Of a stretch of DNA of 60,387 nucleotides, positions 37,383 through 45,405 are shown in pieces. The stretch covers positions 1 through 60,387 of the forward strand of contig NZ_JANJUE010000093.1 in assembly GCF_024710765.1 (NCBI RefSeq). The letters run 5' to 3'. A program made the position numbers and the translations under genes. The stretch comes from Pseudoxanthomonas sp. (GTDB taxonomy: Bacteria; Pseudomonadota; Gammaproteobacteria; Xanthomonadales; Xanthomonadaceae). Position 1 is the stretch's first letter; each line of letters opens with the position of its first letter. The notes beneath the pieces are model-generated. The model was not told where the DNA came from. It saw nothing but the letters and a program-made list of their open reading frames with translations, and made no database searches.

Positions 37383-37868
37383 CTACATCCGGCCGCGGGC
37401 GTCGGCGGTCTGCAGCGGGGATTCTCCGTCACGCGCCAGCCAGCGTTCGCGCAGCACGTCATAAGCCCAGTTGAAACCCAGCGTGTAGGGCAGGAAGAAC
37501 AGCAGCAGGCCGATGTCGAGCACGAACGCCTGCACCAGGCCGATCGAGAGCCACCAGGCGGCCAGCGGGACGGTCGCGATGATGAGCCCCAGTTCGAACA
37601 GCAGCGCGTGCACGACCCGGACCTTCGCGCCGCGGTGGAAGCCGAAATGCCGCTGGACCCGATCGAAGGCCGCATTGAAGGCCATGTTCCACAGCATCGC
37701 CAGGGTCGAGACCGCCAGGGTCAACGCACCGGTGTGCAGCAACGACTTGCCCAGCAGCCAGGCTAGCGCCGGCGCCGACAGCGCGATGGCCAGGCCCTCG
37801 AAGGCGAGCGCGTGGAGGACGCGTTCCCCGAGGCTTTTGCGGACGGTGACGGGGTGGTTCGGGCTCAT
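37383..37868 (-). CDS. PACE-family proton-coupled efflux transporter
   Basis: A 161-residue, four-helix membrane protein made of two bacterial transmembrane pair (BTP) domains. Motifs: ERVLHALAFEGLAIA in helix 1 (with the conserved membrane Glu), LWNMAFNAAFDRVQRHFG after helix 2, HALLFELGLIIATVPLAAWWL in helix 3 and FFLPYTLGFNWAYD after helix 4. Members export chlorhexidine, acriflavine or natural diamines. ATG 37868 was chosen because it gives a normal length. It is divergent from a LysR-type gene whose start overlaps a symmetric site, a typical regulator-pump pair. Confidence 0.93.
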   Translation of the reverse strand: MSPNHPVTVRKSLGERVLHALAFEGLAIALSAPALAWLLGKSLLHTGALTLAVSTLAMLWNMAFNAAFDRVQRHFGFHRGAKVRVVHALLFELGLIIATVPLAAWWLSIGLVQAFVLDIGLLLFFLPYTLGFNWAYDVLRERWLARDGESPLQTADARGRM

Positions 37869-37937
37869 TGGAAATCTCCTGCAGGACGGCATGCGGCCAT
37901 TCTCATCGGCTGATAGGATGGAAGGAAGTTGGTATCC

Positions 37938-37952
37938 ATCGGTAAAACCGAT
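37938..37952. promoter_or_regulatory. Symmetric LysR-type operator candidate
   Basis: ATCGGT-AAA-ACCGAT: perfect 6-nt arms, three-base centre, ending two bases before the LysR gene start and 70 nt upstream of the divergent PACE gene. The position fits an autoregulatory site controlling both promoters. Confidence 0.6.
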
Positions 37953-37954
37953 AT

Positions 37955-38833
37955 ATGAATCCATCTCCCGAATCGCTGCAGGCGTTCGCCCAGGCCGTGG
38001 CGCTGGGGTCCTTCAGCGCGGCGGCGCGCCGCCTGGGCAAGCGCCAGTCCACGGTCAGCGAGGCCATCGCCCGGCTGGAGATTGATCTCGGCGTCACCCT
38101 GTTCGACCGCTCGGGCCGGCAACCCCGGCTGACCGAGGCCGGCCAGGTGCTGGCCAGCCGGGTGGAGCAGGTATTGGTCGCCTCCGACCGCCTGCAGCGG
38201 GTCGCGGCGGAACTGGCGGGCGGACGCGAGGCGCGGGTGACCCTGGCGCTGTCCGATGCCTACCAGTCGGCCGGCTACGAGGCCCTGCTGGCGGAAATGG
38301 ATCGCCGCTATCCGGACCTGGAATTCGAATGCCTGCTCGCCGAGCGCGAGGACCTGATCGAACTGGTCGATGAAGGCCGCGCCCACCTGGCGCTGCTGGC
38401 CGCGCGCGAACACTACGCGCCGGAGCTGGGCTGGGCAACGGTGGCCGAGCGCGCGGAATTCGACCTGTTCGTCGCCCTGGATCACCCGCTGGCCCGCCTG
38501 CCGCAAGTGCGGGTCGAGGATCTGGCCGGCTGGCGGTCCCTGGCGCTGAACACGGTTGGCCGGCCAGGTGTCGTGGACGACGCGCTGCCGGCCGGCGATG
38601 GCCGCTGGACCGCGCCGAACTACCTGTTGTTGCTGGAGATGGCGGTGCACGGCTTCGGCTGGGCCGAGCTGCCGCGCTGGCTGGTCAACGGCTACGCGGG
38701 CGGCAGGCTGAGGGAACTGAAGGTGCCCGGTTGGCCGCGCACCCAGTCGGTGGACATCATCTGGTCGCGGCGGCGGCCGCTGGGCCCGGCGGCGAGCTGG
38801 ATGCTGGAGCGGTTGCTGGCCGAATCGCGGTGA
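37955..38833 (+). CDS. LysR-type transcriptional regulator
   Basis: A 292-residue regulator. The N-terminal winged helix is LQAFAQAVALGSFSAAARRLGKRQSTVSEAIARLE (residues 8-42), followed by a LysR substrate-binding domain (about 90-290). It is divergent from the PACE transporter and probably controls it in response to a transported compound. The ATG lies only 2 nt after a perfect inverted repeat (37938-37952) with no obvious close Shine-Dalgarno, so translation may be inefficient or the repressor site may sit on the leader. Confidence 0.93.
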   Translation: MNPSPESLQAFAQAVALGSFSAAARRLGKRQSTVSEAIARLEIDLGVTLFDRSGRQPRLTEAGQVLASRVEQVLVASDRLQRVAAELAGGREARVTLALSDAYQSAGYEALLAEMDRRYPDLEFECLLAEREDLIELVDEGRAHLALLAAREHYAPELGWATVAERAEFDLFVALDHPLARLPQVRVEDLAGWRSLALNTVGRPGVVDDALPAGDGRWTAPNYLLLLEMAVHGFGWAELPRWLVNGYAGGRLRELKVPGWPRTQSVDIIWSRRRPLGPAASWMLERLLAESR

Positions 38834-38843
38834 CCGGGCGCGG

Positions 38844-39410
38844 CTAGGCGCGCGGCGTGCCGTCGAGGTCGTGTTCGATCATCCACAGGCCGGCCCAGAG
38901 CTTGGCGTCCAGCTCGTAGCCATCGCGCAGCCTGGCGGTCAGCCAGGCGGCGGCCTCGCGCAGCGGGATCTCGTGCACGGTGATGTCCTCGTCGCCATCG
39001 CCACCGCCCGGACCGACCTTGCGCAGGCCGGTCGCGCGCACGAAGGCGACCTTCTCGCTGCTGCTGCCGGAAGAGGTGGGCCCGATCAGGAGGACCTCGG
39101 CGTGATCCGCGGTCCAGCCGGTTTCCTCTTCCAGTTCGCGGATCGCCGACACCTCGATGGATTCATCGGCATGGATGTCGCCGACCAGGCCGGCCGGCAT
39201 CTCGATGGTGTTGGCCTGCAGCGGCACCCGGAACTGCTCGACGAACAGCACCCGATCGTCGGGCGTCACCGCGATGATGATCGCCGCCAGCCCGCCGCTG
39301 TGCGTGCGCTCGGAGTACTCCCAGGTGCCGCGTTCGACCATCCGCAGGTAGCGGCCTTCGTAGACGGTGCGGGGCGTGGCGGTCTTGCGGTGTCGGGAAG
39401 CGTCATCCAT
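38844..39410 (-). CDS. Nudix hydrolase, ADP-ribose pyrophosphatase-like
   Basis: A 188-residue Nudix protein. The Nudix box GX5EX7REUXEEXGU is complete: GDIHADE, then seven residues, then RELEEETGW (about residues 77-98). The N-terminal beta strands (ERGTWEYSERTHSGG, VLFVEQFRVPL) and EMPAGLVGD before the box match NudF-like ADP-ribose or nucleoside-diphosphate-sugar pyrophosphatases. The substrate is not certain. Convergent with the LysR gene, 10 nt apart. Confidence 0.94.
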   Translation of the reverse strand: MDDASRHRKTATPRTVYEGRYLRMVERGTWEYSERTHSGGLAAIIIAVTPDDRVLFVEQFRVPLQANTIEMPAGLVGDIHADESIEVSAIRELEEETGWTADHAEVLLIGPTSSGSSSEKVAFVRATGLRKVGPGGGDGDEDITVHEIPLREAAAWLTARLRDGYELDAKLWAGLWMIEHDLDGTPRA

Positions 39411-39470
39411 GCCGTGATGCTAACGGCTGGCGATGACGTTTTGTAGGCGGCGGGCGCCGCCGCGCGCCGA

Positions 39471-40394
39471 TCACGCGACCGAAAGGCCGGCGGCTTCCAG
39501 CAGTCGCCGCCGCGTCATCGGTCCGAACCGCAGTGCCTCGGACAGCGCATGCAGCACGTCGCCATCGGCGACCGCCCGTCCGAATCCGGTTTCCTGCGTG
39601 CCCAGCGGCGCATCCAGCGCGATGGTCGTGAGCTGCCGCCACAGCAGCGCATGCTCGCGTTGTTCGCGCAGTCGAACGGCGATGCCGGCGGCGCCGCGCA
39701 GGCGCAGGAACGGCACTTCGTCGATACGGGCGAGCAGGGCGTCGAGGCTGCCGAAATGCGCCAGCAGCACCGCCGCGCTCTTGGCGCCGATGCCGGTGAT
39801 GCCGGGAATGTTGTCGACCGCGTCCCCGGCCAGGGCCAGGTAGTCGGCGATCTGCCGGGCTTCCACGCCGTGGCGCGCCTTCACCCCGGTCATGCCCCAG
39901 CGATGGCCGCGGGCGAAATCCCATTGCTCGTCGTGATCCCAGAGCAACTGCGACAGGTCCTTGTCGGCGGAGATGATCACGCCGCGGAAGCCGGCGGGAC
40001 GCGCGCCATGCAGCGCGCTGCCGATCAGATCGTCGGCTTCATACTCATGGTGCGCCAGCACGTTCAGGCCCAATGCGGCGCACAGCGCCTTGCAGTGGCC
40101 GAACTGCCTGCGCAGTTCCTCCGGCGCCGGCTCGCGGTTGGCCTTGTAGGCCGGGTAGATCCGGTTGCGGAAACAGCTGTCCAGTGCCTCGTCGAAAGCG
40201 ATGGCGATGTGCCGGGGGCGTTCCCGTTCCAGCAGATCCAGCAGGAAGCGGGCGAAGCCGTGGACCGCATTGGTCGGCCAGCCGTCGGCGTCATGGAATT
40301 CGTCCGGCATCGAGTGCCAGGCCCGGAACACGTACAGGCTGGCGTCGACCAGATAAAGCGGGCGCGCCTGTGCCGGCGCCGCGTCAGCGCCCAT
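39471..40394 (-). CDS. 5'-3' exonuclease / flap endonuclease (ExoIX-like)
   Basis: A 307-residue PIN-like nuclease. Metal ligands are in LYLVDASLYVFRAW (residues about 13-26), AFDEALDSCFRN, YEADDLIG (about 119) and ISADKDLSQLL (about 140). The helix-hairpin-helix DAVDNIPGITGIGAKSA (about 190) binds DNA. It corresponds to the free-standing homologue of the Pol I 5' nuclease domain rather than to Pol I, since no polymerase domain follows. It overlaps the nitroreductase stop by 11 nt. Confidence 0.92.
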   Translation of the reverse strand: MGADAAPAQARPLYLVDASLYVFRAWHSMPDEFHDADGWPTNAVHGFARFLLDLLERERPRHIAIAFDEALDSCFRNRIYPAYKANREPAPEELRRQFGHCKALCAALGLNVLAHHEYEADDLIGSALHGARPAGFRGVIISADKDLSQLLWDHDEQWDFARGHRWGMTGVKARHGVEARQIADYLALAGDAVDNIPGITGIGAKSAAVLLAHFGSLDALLARIDEVPFLRLRGAAGIAVRLREQREHALLWRQLTTIALDAPLGTQETGFGRAVADGDVLHALSEALRFGPMTRRRLLEAAGLSVA

Positions 40395-40968
40395 CGGGGC
40401 GCCATTCGCTGAGCAGGGCGTCCGGCTCGGGCCGCTCGCGCTCGGGGGCTTCCATCCGGGGCGTGCCGATATGGATGAACCCGACGATTCGCTCGTGGGG
40501 CTCCAGACCCAGCAGCTTCGCCACTTCCTCGTCGTAGGCCATCCAGCCGGTCAGCCATTGCGCGCCGAAACCCAGGGCCTGGGCGGCCTGCAGCAGGGCG
40601 AAGCAGGCGCTGCCCGCACTCAGTAACTGCTCCTGTTCCGGCACCTTGTGGCCGGGGGTCAGTCGGGCGATCACGGTGACGATGTCGGGGGCGTGGGAAA
40701 ACCGGGCGCGATCCTTTTCCACGGCGGCGGCCGGGGCGTCCGGATCGCGGGCCAGGGTGCGCGCGGCCAGCGCCTCGCCCAGCGCCAGGCGGGCGGGGCC
40801 GGTGATGTGCAGGAACCGGAACGGCACCAGCTTGCCGTGGTCAGGGACGCGGACGGCCGATTGCAGCATGCGCCGCAGGGTGGCCGGGTCCGGGCCGGGT
40901 TCGCCGAGCTGGCGCGAAGGCACCGAGCGGCGATCGTCGAGGAACTGGAGGGGGGAGGCGGTGGACAT
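40384..40968 (-). CDS. Nitroreductase family protein (YdjA-like)
   Basis: A 194-residue FMN-dependent oxidoreductase: FLDDRRSVPSRQL (residues 9-21, FMN phosphate site), AVRVPDHGKLVPFRFL and GSACFALLQAAQALGFGAQWLTGW. The length is of the short YdjA/TdsD group. Substrate unknown. It overlaps the exonuclease gene, so the two are co-transcribed. Divergent from the DUF1631 gene across 152 nt that carry two symmetric repeats. Confidence 0.93.
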   Translation of the reverse strand: MSTASPLQFLDDRRSVPSRQLGEPGPDPATLRRMLQSAVRVPDHGKLVPFRFLHITGPARLALGEALAARTLARDPDAPAAAVEKDRARFSHAPDIVTVIARLTPGHKVPEQEQLLSAGSACFALLQAAQALGFGAQWLTGWMAYDEEVAKLLGLEPHERIVGFIHIGTPRMEAPERERPEPDALLSEWRPDGR

Positions 40969-40973
40969 GCGGG

Positions 40974-40986
40974 CAAGTTTAACTTG
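40974..40986. promoter_or_regulatory. Inverted repeat upstream of the nitroreductase gene
   Basis: CAAGTT-T-AACTTG, perfect 6-nt arms, 6 nt upstream of the nitroreductase start on the minus strand. It is an AT-rich island in GC-rich DNA and may be an operator. Confidence 0.35.
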
Positions 40987-41067
40987 TCATTCCCGCTGCA
41001 CCGCGCCAAAGTGCCGATCTGGTCACGCCAGGTTCGCACTGGATTTCCTACGATGTGTGAGTCGCCT

Positions 41068-41081
41068 GACCTTAATAGGTC
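41068..41081. promoter_or_regulatory. Inverted repeat upstream of the DUF1631 gene
   Basis: GACCT-TAAT-AGGTC, perfect 5-nt arms, 40 nt before the DUF1631 start. With nearby TTTTGCAAC it is the most AT-rich part of the shared region, so it may lie in the DUF1631 promoter. Confidence 0.35.
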
Positions 41082-41120
41082 TTTTGCAACTTTCGCCTGC
41101 CAAGGCGGGGATCCTTGCGC

Positions 41121-43406
41121 ATGACGAACAGCCCCCACGCCACCGTTCGCAGTGGACCGGACCCGCGCCTGCTCGGACAGGCGCGCGATGCCGTGCTGCC
41201 GCCGCTGGCCGATGCGTTCACCCAGGCGCTGGGACGTTTCGACGATGCCCTGTTCGATCGCGCCGAGCGCGCCGGTCCGTCGCAGATGGCGTTCCTGGAC
41301 GCGATGCGCGAGCTCCGCCGCCGCCGGGATGAAATCATCGGCCGGTTCCGTGACGCCCTGCTGGAGGCCTGGCGCTCGCTGGAAGCCGGACAACCGCTGT
41401 CGGCCGAGGAAGTGCTGGTGCGCGGCGACGCCTCCGGGCTGAGCCTGGTCACCGAACAGGAACTGGAATCGCGCCTGGCAGCGCGCAACTTTGCGGCCGT
41501 ACTGGCACGCGACTGCAAACCGGTGCTGGTGCGGCTGGAACGCCGGCTGTCCGTGCTGGCGGGCATCCCGCTCGATGGCGAACACACCCCGATCGGCGCC
41601 GAACACATCGGCGCGGCAGTGCACGTCGCCTTCGGTACGAGCGATCTGGTGCTGGAAGTGCGGCTGGTGGTGGTCAAGTTGTGCGAGCGCGAACTGGTCC
41701 CGCTGGTCGCCCGCATCTACGAGGCACTCGACCAGCGCCTGGTCCGGGCCGGCGTGGCGCCGGAACTGGCCGCCGGCCCCAAGCCGGCACCCGCGCCCGC
41801 ACCGGCGCCGCGGCAGGAGAACTTCGACAGCGAACCGCTACTCCAGGACGAGGAAATGCATGCGCCTGCCTGGGCGGCGCGTTTCGTCAACCGGATGGCC
41901 GGTTTCCGCGAGACACACGCTGGTGGCAGGGGAACCCAGGAAGAGGGCGGCTACGGGCAGGCGCCCGGCACCCAGACGGTGCTGCTGGAGGCGCTGCACC
42001 ACCTGCTGCAGGAATCCCGCGGCCAGCGTGGCCAGGAACATGCGCGCGGTGCCCTCGGCACCCGGGATCTGTCGCAGCGGGAAATGCTGTCGGTGCTGTC
42101 GTTGCTTCAGTCCACGCCCAGCGCGACCCTGCGCGCGGCGATTGGCGACACCGGCGAGTCGCTGGCGCAGCGGTTGAAGAACGAAGTGCTCAGCAGCGCC
42201 ACGCAACTAGGCGTGGATCCGTCCACCGCGCGGCTGGCGCCGGTCGACGAGGACGCGATCGATCTGGTCGGCATGCTGTTCGACGTGATGCTGGACGAAC
42301 GCGATCTGGAAGGACGTCCGCGCGAACTGATCGGCCGGCTGGTGGTGCCGTTCGTCAAGGTGGCGCTGCTGGATCGGCGCATGTTCGTGCAGAAGACCCA
42401 TCCGGCCCGCCGGCTGCTCAACGCGCTGGCCGAGGCCTGCGAGGGCAACAATGGCGAGAGCGCGGCCGAGCGCACCCTGCTGACCAAGGTCGAGGAAGTG
42501 GTGGACCGGCTGGTGGCCGAGTTCAACGAGAACCTGGCGATCTTCCTGACCCTGGAAGAAGAGTTCCGCGCATTCCTGGATCAGCACCGCCGCCGCATCG
42601 AGATCGCCGAGCGCCGCGCGGCCGAGATCCAGCGCGGGCAGGAGCGCCTGGAAACCGCGCGCACGCGCATGAACGCCGAGCTGTCCGCCCGCGTCGACGG
42701 CCGCGACCTGCCCGGCGCAATCGAGGAATTCCTGCGCCAGCCGTGGGCGCACCACGTCACCATGACGCTGCTGCGCGAGGGCGAGGACAGCAACGCGCTG
42801 CGCGACGCGCTGGTGCTGGCCGACGGCGTGCTCGAGGAACTGGCCGAAGCCCAGCGCCAGATCATCGGCAAGCCCTGGCTGCAGGCCTGGCGCCCCGGGC
42901 TGGTGCAGGTGTTCGCCAGCGTCGGCATGAACAGCGATGCCGCGCATGGCGCGGTCGACGCGCTGCACGACACCCTGCAGGCGATCGCGGCTTCGCGCCC
43001 GGACCTGCAGAAGTCGTTGCCGGAGTTGCCGCAGGTCATCCTGCCGAAGCCGGCGGAAGACGAGAACACTCCAATCCAGATCGTGGGCGGCACCGATACC
43101 CTCGAGTTCGATCACACCGATGCGGATCATTTCCGACTGCTGGCGATCGGCACCTGGCTGGACTTCATCGACAAGGACAACAAGGTGCAGCCAGGCAAGC
43201 TGTCCTGGGTCAGCCCGATTTCCTCGCGCCTGCTGTTCGTCAACCGCCGGGGCGTGCGCTTCTGCGTGGCCTCGCCGGAGGAACTGGCGGCGATGGTGCG
43301 GCTGGGCCGGCTGCGCCGGCACATCGAGGAAGACGCGTTCGACAGCGCGATGCAGGGCGTGATCGATCGCCTCGAGCCCACGGCGCGGCCCGGCGCCACG
43401 TCCTGA
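41121..43406 (+). CDS. DUF1631 family protein
   Basis: A 761-residue cytoplasmic, helix-rich protein of the DUF1631 family, often mis-annotated as thymidine phosphorylase. The body has long helical stretches (about 20-130, 270-600); a proline/alanine-rich linker lies near residues 215-235. The C-terminus (about 655-720: LLAIGTWLDFIDKDNKVQPGKLSWVSPISSRLLFVNRRGVR) looks like a PilZ-like beta barrel, so cyclic-di-GMP binding is possible but the classical RxxxR/DxSxxG is not clear. Function unknown. ATG 41121 preferred. Confidence 0.9.
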   Translation: MTNSPHATVRSGPDPRLLGQARDAVLPPLADAFTQALGRFDDALFDRAERAGPSQMAFLDAMRELRRRRDEIIGRFRDALLEAWRSLEAGQPLSAEEVLVRGDASGLSLVTEQELESRLAARNFAAVLARDCKPVLVRLERRLSVLAGIPLDGEHTPIGAEHIGAAVHVAFGTSDLVLEVRLVVVKLCERELVPLVARIYEALDQRLVRAGVAPELAAGPKPAPAPAPAPRQENFDSEPLLQDEEMHAPAWAARFVNRMAGFRETHAGGRGTQEEGGYGQAPGTQTVLLEALHHLLQESRGQRGQEHARGALGTRDLSQREMLSVLSLLQSTPSATLRAAIGDTGESLAQRLKNEVLSSATQLGVDPSTARLAPVDEDAIDLVGMLFDVMLDERDLEGRPRELIGRLVVPFVKVALLDRRMFVQKTHPARRLLNALAEACEGNNGESAAERTLLTKVEEVVDRLVAEFNENLAIFLTLEEEFRAFLDQHRRRIEIAERRAAEIQRGQERLETARTRMNAELSARVDGRDLPGAIEEFLRQPWAHHVTMTLLREGEDSNALRDALVLADGVLEELAEAQRQIIGKPWLQAWRPGLVQVFASVGMNSDAAHGAVDALHDTLQAIAASRPDLQKSLPELPQVILPKPAEDENTPIQIVGGTDTLEFDHTDADHFRLLAIGTWLDFIDKDNKVQPGKLSWVSPISSRLLFVNRRGVRFCVASPEELAAMVRLGRLRRHIEEDAFDSAMQGVIDRLEPTARPGATS

Positions 43407-43476
43407 TCCGCGGCGCCCGGCGCCGCCCCGCATTTGCTAGCATCGGGGCCGACAACACAACGGCACCGGAGTGGGC

Positions 43477-44565
43477 ATGGCGGTCGAGGTTCTGGTCCTG
43501 AAGGAAACCGCGGCGGGCGAGCGGCGCGTCGCCGCGACCCCGGAAACGGTGAAGAAGATGGTCGCGGCCGGGGCTTCGGTCCGCTTCGAGGCCGACGCCG
43601 GGCGCGCGGCCGGTTTCCTCGATGGCGCCTATGCCGATGCCGGCGCGCGATCGGCCGATTCCGGCACCCGCGCCAGCGCAGACGTGGTGCTGTGCGTGCA
43701 GCCGCCCGCCACCGATGCGCTGGCGGGCCTGAAATCCGGCGCGGTGCTGGTCGGCATGCTGCATCCGCAGGCCGACCCGGCGCGCGCGGAGGCCATCCAG
43801 GCGCATGGATTGCTGGCGTTCCCGCTGGAGCGCCTGCCGCGCACCACGCGCGCGCAGGCGATGGACGTGTTGAGTTCGCAGGCCGGCATGGCCGGCTACA
43901 AGGCCGTGCTGATCGCCGCGCAGCTGGCACCCCGGTTCTTCCCGATGCTGACCACGGCCGCCGGCACCATCCGTCCTTCCAAGGTGCTGATCGTCGGCGC
44001 CGGCGTGGCCGGCCTGCAGGCGGTGGCCACCGCCAAGCGGCTGGGCGCGCAGGTCGAGGGTTTCGACGTGCGCCCGGAAACCCGCGAGCAGATCGAATCG
44101 CTGGGCGGGCGCTTCCTGGATCTCGGCGTGAGCGCGGCAGGCGAGGGCGGTTACGCCCGCCAGCTGACCGACGAGGAGCGAGCCGAACAGCAGCGCCGGC
44201 TGGCCGAACACCTCAGGGGCGTGGACGTGATCGTCTGCACCGCGGCCGTTCCCGGCAGGCCGGCGCCGAAGATCATCACCACCGCGATGGTGGAAGGCAT
44301 GAAGCCGGGCAGCGTGATTGTCGATCTGGCTGCCGAGACGGGCGGCAACTGCGAGGCGACCCGTCCGGGCGAAACCGTCGACCACCAGGGCGTGACGGTG
44401 GCCGGCCCGCTCAATCTCGCCAGCATGGGCGCGGTGCACGCCAGTGAAATGTACGCGCGCAACGTGCTGAACTTCGTATCGCTGTTCCTCAAGGAAGGCG
44501 CGGTCGATTTCGACTGGCAGGACGAACTGCTGGCGAAGACCCGCTGGCCCGAACCGGCGGCCTGA
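43477..44565 (+). CDS. pntAA: NAD(P) transhydrogenase alpha subunit, NAD-binding part (PntAA)
   Basis: Soluble NAD(H)-binding part of the proton-translocating transhydrogenase that makes NADPH from NADH and the proton gradient. The 362-residue protein has an alanine dehydrogenase/PNT N-terminal domain (EVLVLKETAAGERRVAATPETV), the linker MDVLSSQAGMAGYKAV, the Rossmann motif VLIVGAGVAGLQAVATAK (about residue 170) and VDLAAETGGNCE. A TAGCAT (43438-43443) is a likely -10. In most genomes pntAB follows directly; here 1.9 kb with opposite-strand genes intervene. Confidence 0.95.
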   Translation: MAVEVLVLKETAAGERRVAATPETVKKMVAAGASVRFEADAGRAAGFLDGAYADAGARSADSGTRASADVVLCVQPPATDALAGLKSGAVLVGMLHPQADPARAEAIQAHGLLAFPLERLPRTTRAQAMDVLSSQAGMAGYKAVLIAAQLAPRFFPMLTTAAGTIRPSKVLIVGAGVAGLQAVATAKRLGAQVEGFDVRPETREQIESLGGRFLDLGVSAAGEGGYARQLTDEERAEQQRRLAEHLRGVDVIVCTAAVPGRPAPKIITTAMVEGMKPGSVIVDLAAETGGNCEATRPGETVDHQGVTVAGPLNLASMGAVHASEMYARNVLNFVSLFLKEGAVDFDWQDELLAKTRWPEPAA

Positions 44566-44568
44566 CGC

Positions 44569-44586
44569 CGCCGGGTGCACCCGGCG
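44569..44586. terminator. Perfect 18-nt palindrome between pntAA and the DUF3106 gene
   Basis: CGCCGGGTGCACCCGGCG is a perfect palindrome starting 4 nt after the pntAA stop and ending 9 nt before the convergent gene's stop. It can form a GC-rich hairpin that would block readthrough from pntAA into the antisense module. There is no T tract. Confidence 0.45.
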
Positions 44587-44594
44587 AGGCGGCA

Positions 44595-45047
44595 TCAGGG
44601 CCGGGGCGCGTCATCCTTCGGACGGTGCTGTTCCAGCCAGGTGCGGCGCTGTTCCGGGGTCATCTTCTTCCAGTCGTCGCGCAGCTTCTCGCGCTGTTCG
44701 GGCGGCATCTCGCGCATGCGCAGGAACAGCGCGCGCGCGCGGTCGCGCTGTTCGGGATTCATGTGCTCGAAGCGATGCATGCCGCGGCGCGCCTGGGAGC
44801 GCTGTTCCGGGGTCATCTGCTGCCAGCGCCGGCCATGTTCCAGCATCCGCGGCCGGCTCGCGGGATCGCTGTTCCAGCGGTCGCGCAGCGGGGCGATCAG
44901 GATCTCGCGCTGCTGCGGCGTGAGCTTGTCCCATTCCGGCAGCGGCGCGGGCGCCGGGGCAGCCTGCTGCGCCAGCGCCTGGCCGGCCCAGAGCAGTCCC
45001 AGGCAGAGCAGGGACAACAGGGAAACACGCGGATAACGGGTCTTCAT
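44595..45047 (-). CDS. DUF3106 protein
   Basis: A 150-residue exported protein with a signal peptide (MKTRYPRVSLLSLLCLGLLWAGQALAQ) and repeated LTPQQRE / MTPEQRS / MNPEQRD / MPPEQRE / MTPEQRR units spaced about 17-30 residues apart, each followed by helices rich in Arg, Trp and Met. This is the DUF3106 pattern; the function is unknown, perhaps envelope-stress related like other Spy-like helical periplasmic proteins (inference). It follows the ECF sigma factor and DUF3619-like gene, an order known from betaproteobacteria as sigma-DUF3619-DUF3106. Confidence 0.88.
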   Translation of the reverse strand: MKTRYPRVSLLSLLCLGLLWAGQALAQQAAPAPAPLPEWDKLTPQQREILIAPLRDRWNSDPASRPRMLEHGRRWQQMTPEQRSQARRGMHRFEHMNPEQRDRARALFLRMREMPPEQREKLRDDWKKMTPEQRRTWLEQHRPKDDAPRP

Positions 45048-45051
45048 CGGT

Positions 45052-45405
45052 TCACTCCATCGCCAGCGGCGGCGCATCGGACGAGGCCAGCCACAGGTAC
45101 AAGTCGGGATTCTCGTCGAGCAGGGTATTGGCGGGAAGCGTGGCTTCCGGCGCGCCTGCGGCGATGGCGGGTTCGTCGCCGGCCGGCGCCTGCGACGACG
45201 GCAGCCATTGCAGGCCGATCATCACCGCCAGCACCCCGCTGAACGCGGTCGCGGCCAGCCAGGGCCACGCGCGCCGCGTCGGTGCCGGGGCCTGCCGGCG
45301 CGCCATGCGCAGCCGGGACAGGACCTGTGGCGACACCTGCGCGAGCGCCGCGGCGTGGGCCTGGCGCGCGCGCGCGTCGAAATCATGTTCATGGGCCGGG
45401 TTCAT
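45052..45405 (-). CDS. DUF3619-like putative anti-sigma protein
   Basis: A 117-residue protein: a charged cytoplasmic N-terminus (HEHDFDARARQAHAAALAQVSPQVLSRLRMARRQA), one membrane helix (WLAATAFSGVLAVMIGLQWL, about 49-68) and a short periplasmic tail (LLDENPDLYLWLAS). This anti-sigma-like topology fits DUF3619. The ATG overlaps the sigma gene stop (ATGA at 45402-45405), which is the usual coupling of sigma and anti-sigma genes. Inhibition of the sigma factor is inferred, not shown. Confidence 0.78.
   Translation of the reverse strand: MNPAHEHDFDARARQAHAAALAQVSPQVLSRLRMARRQAPAPTRRAWPWLAATAFSGVLAVMIGLQWLPSSQAPAGDEPAIAAGAPEATLPANTLLDENPDLYLWLASSDAPPLAME

Noticed and set aside
45364-45376. Alternating GC run as Z-DNA or repeat element
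   Set aside because: It lies in the coding part of the DUF3619-like gene (Arg/Ala codons) and is explained by codon use.
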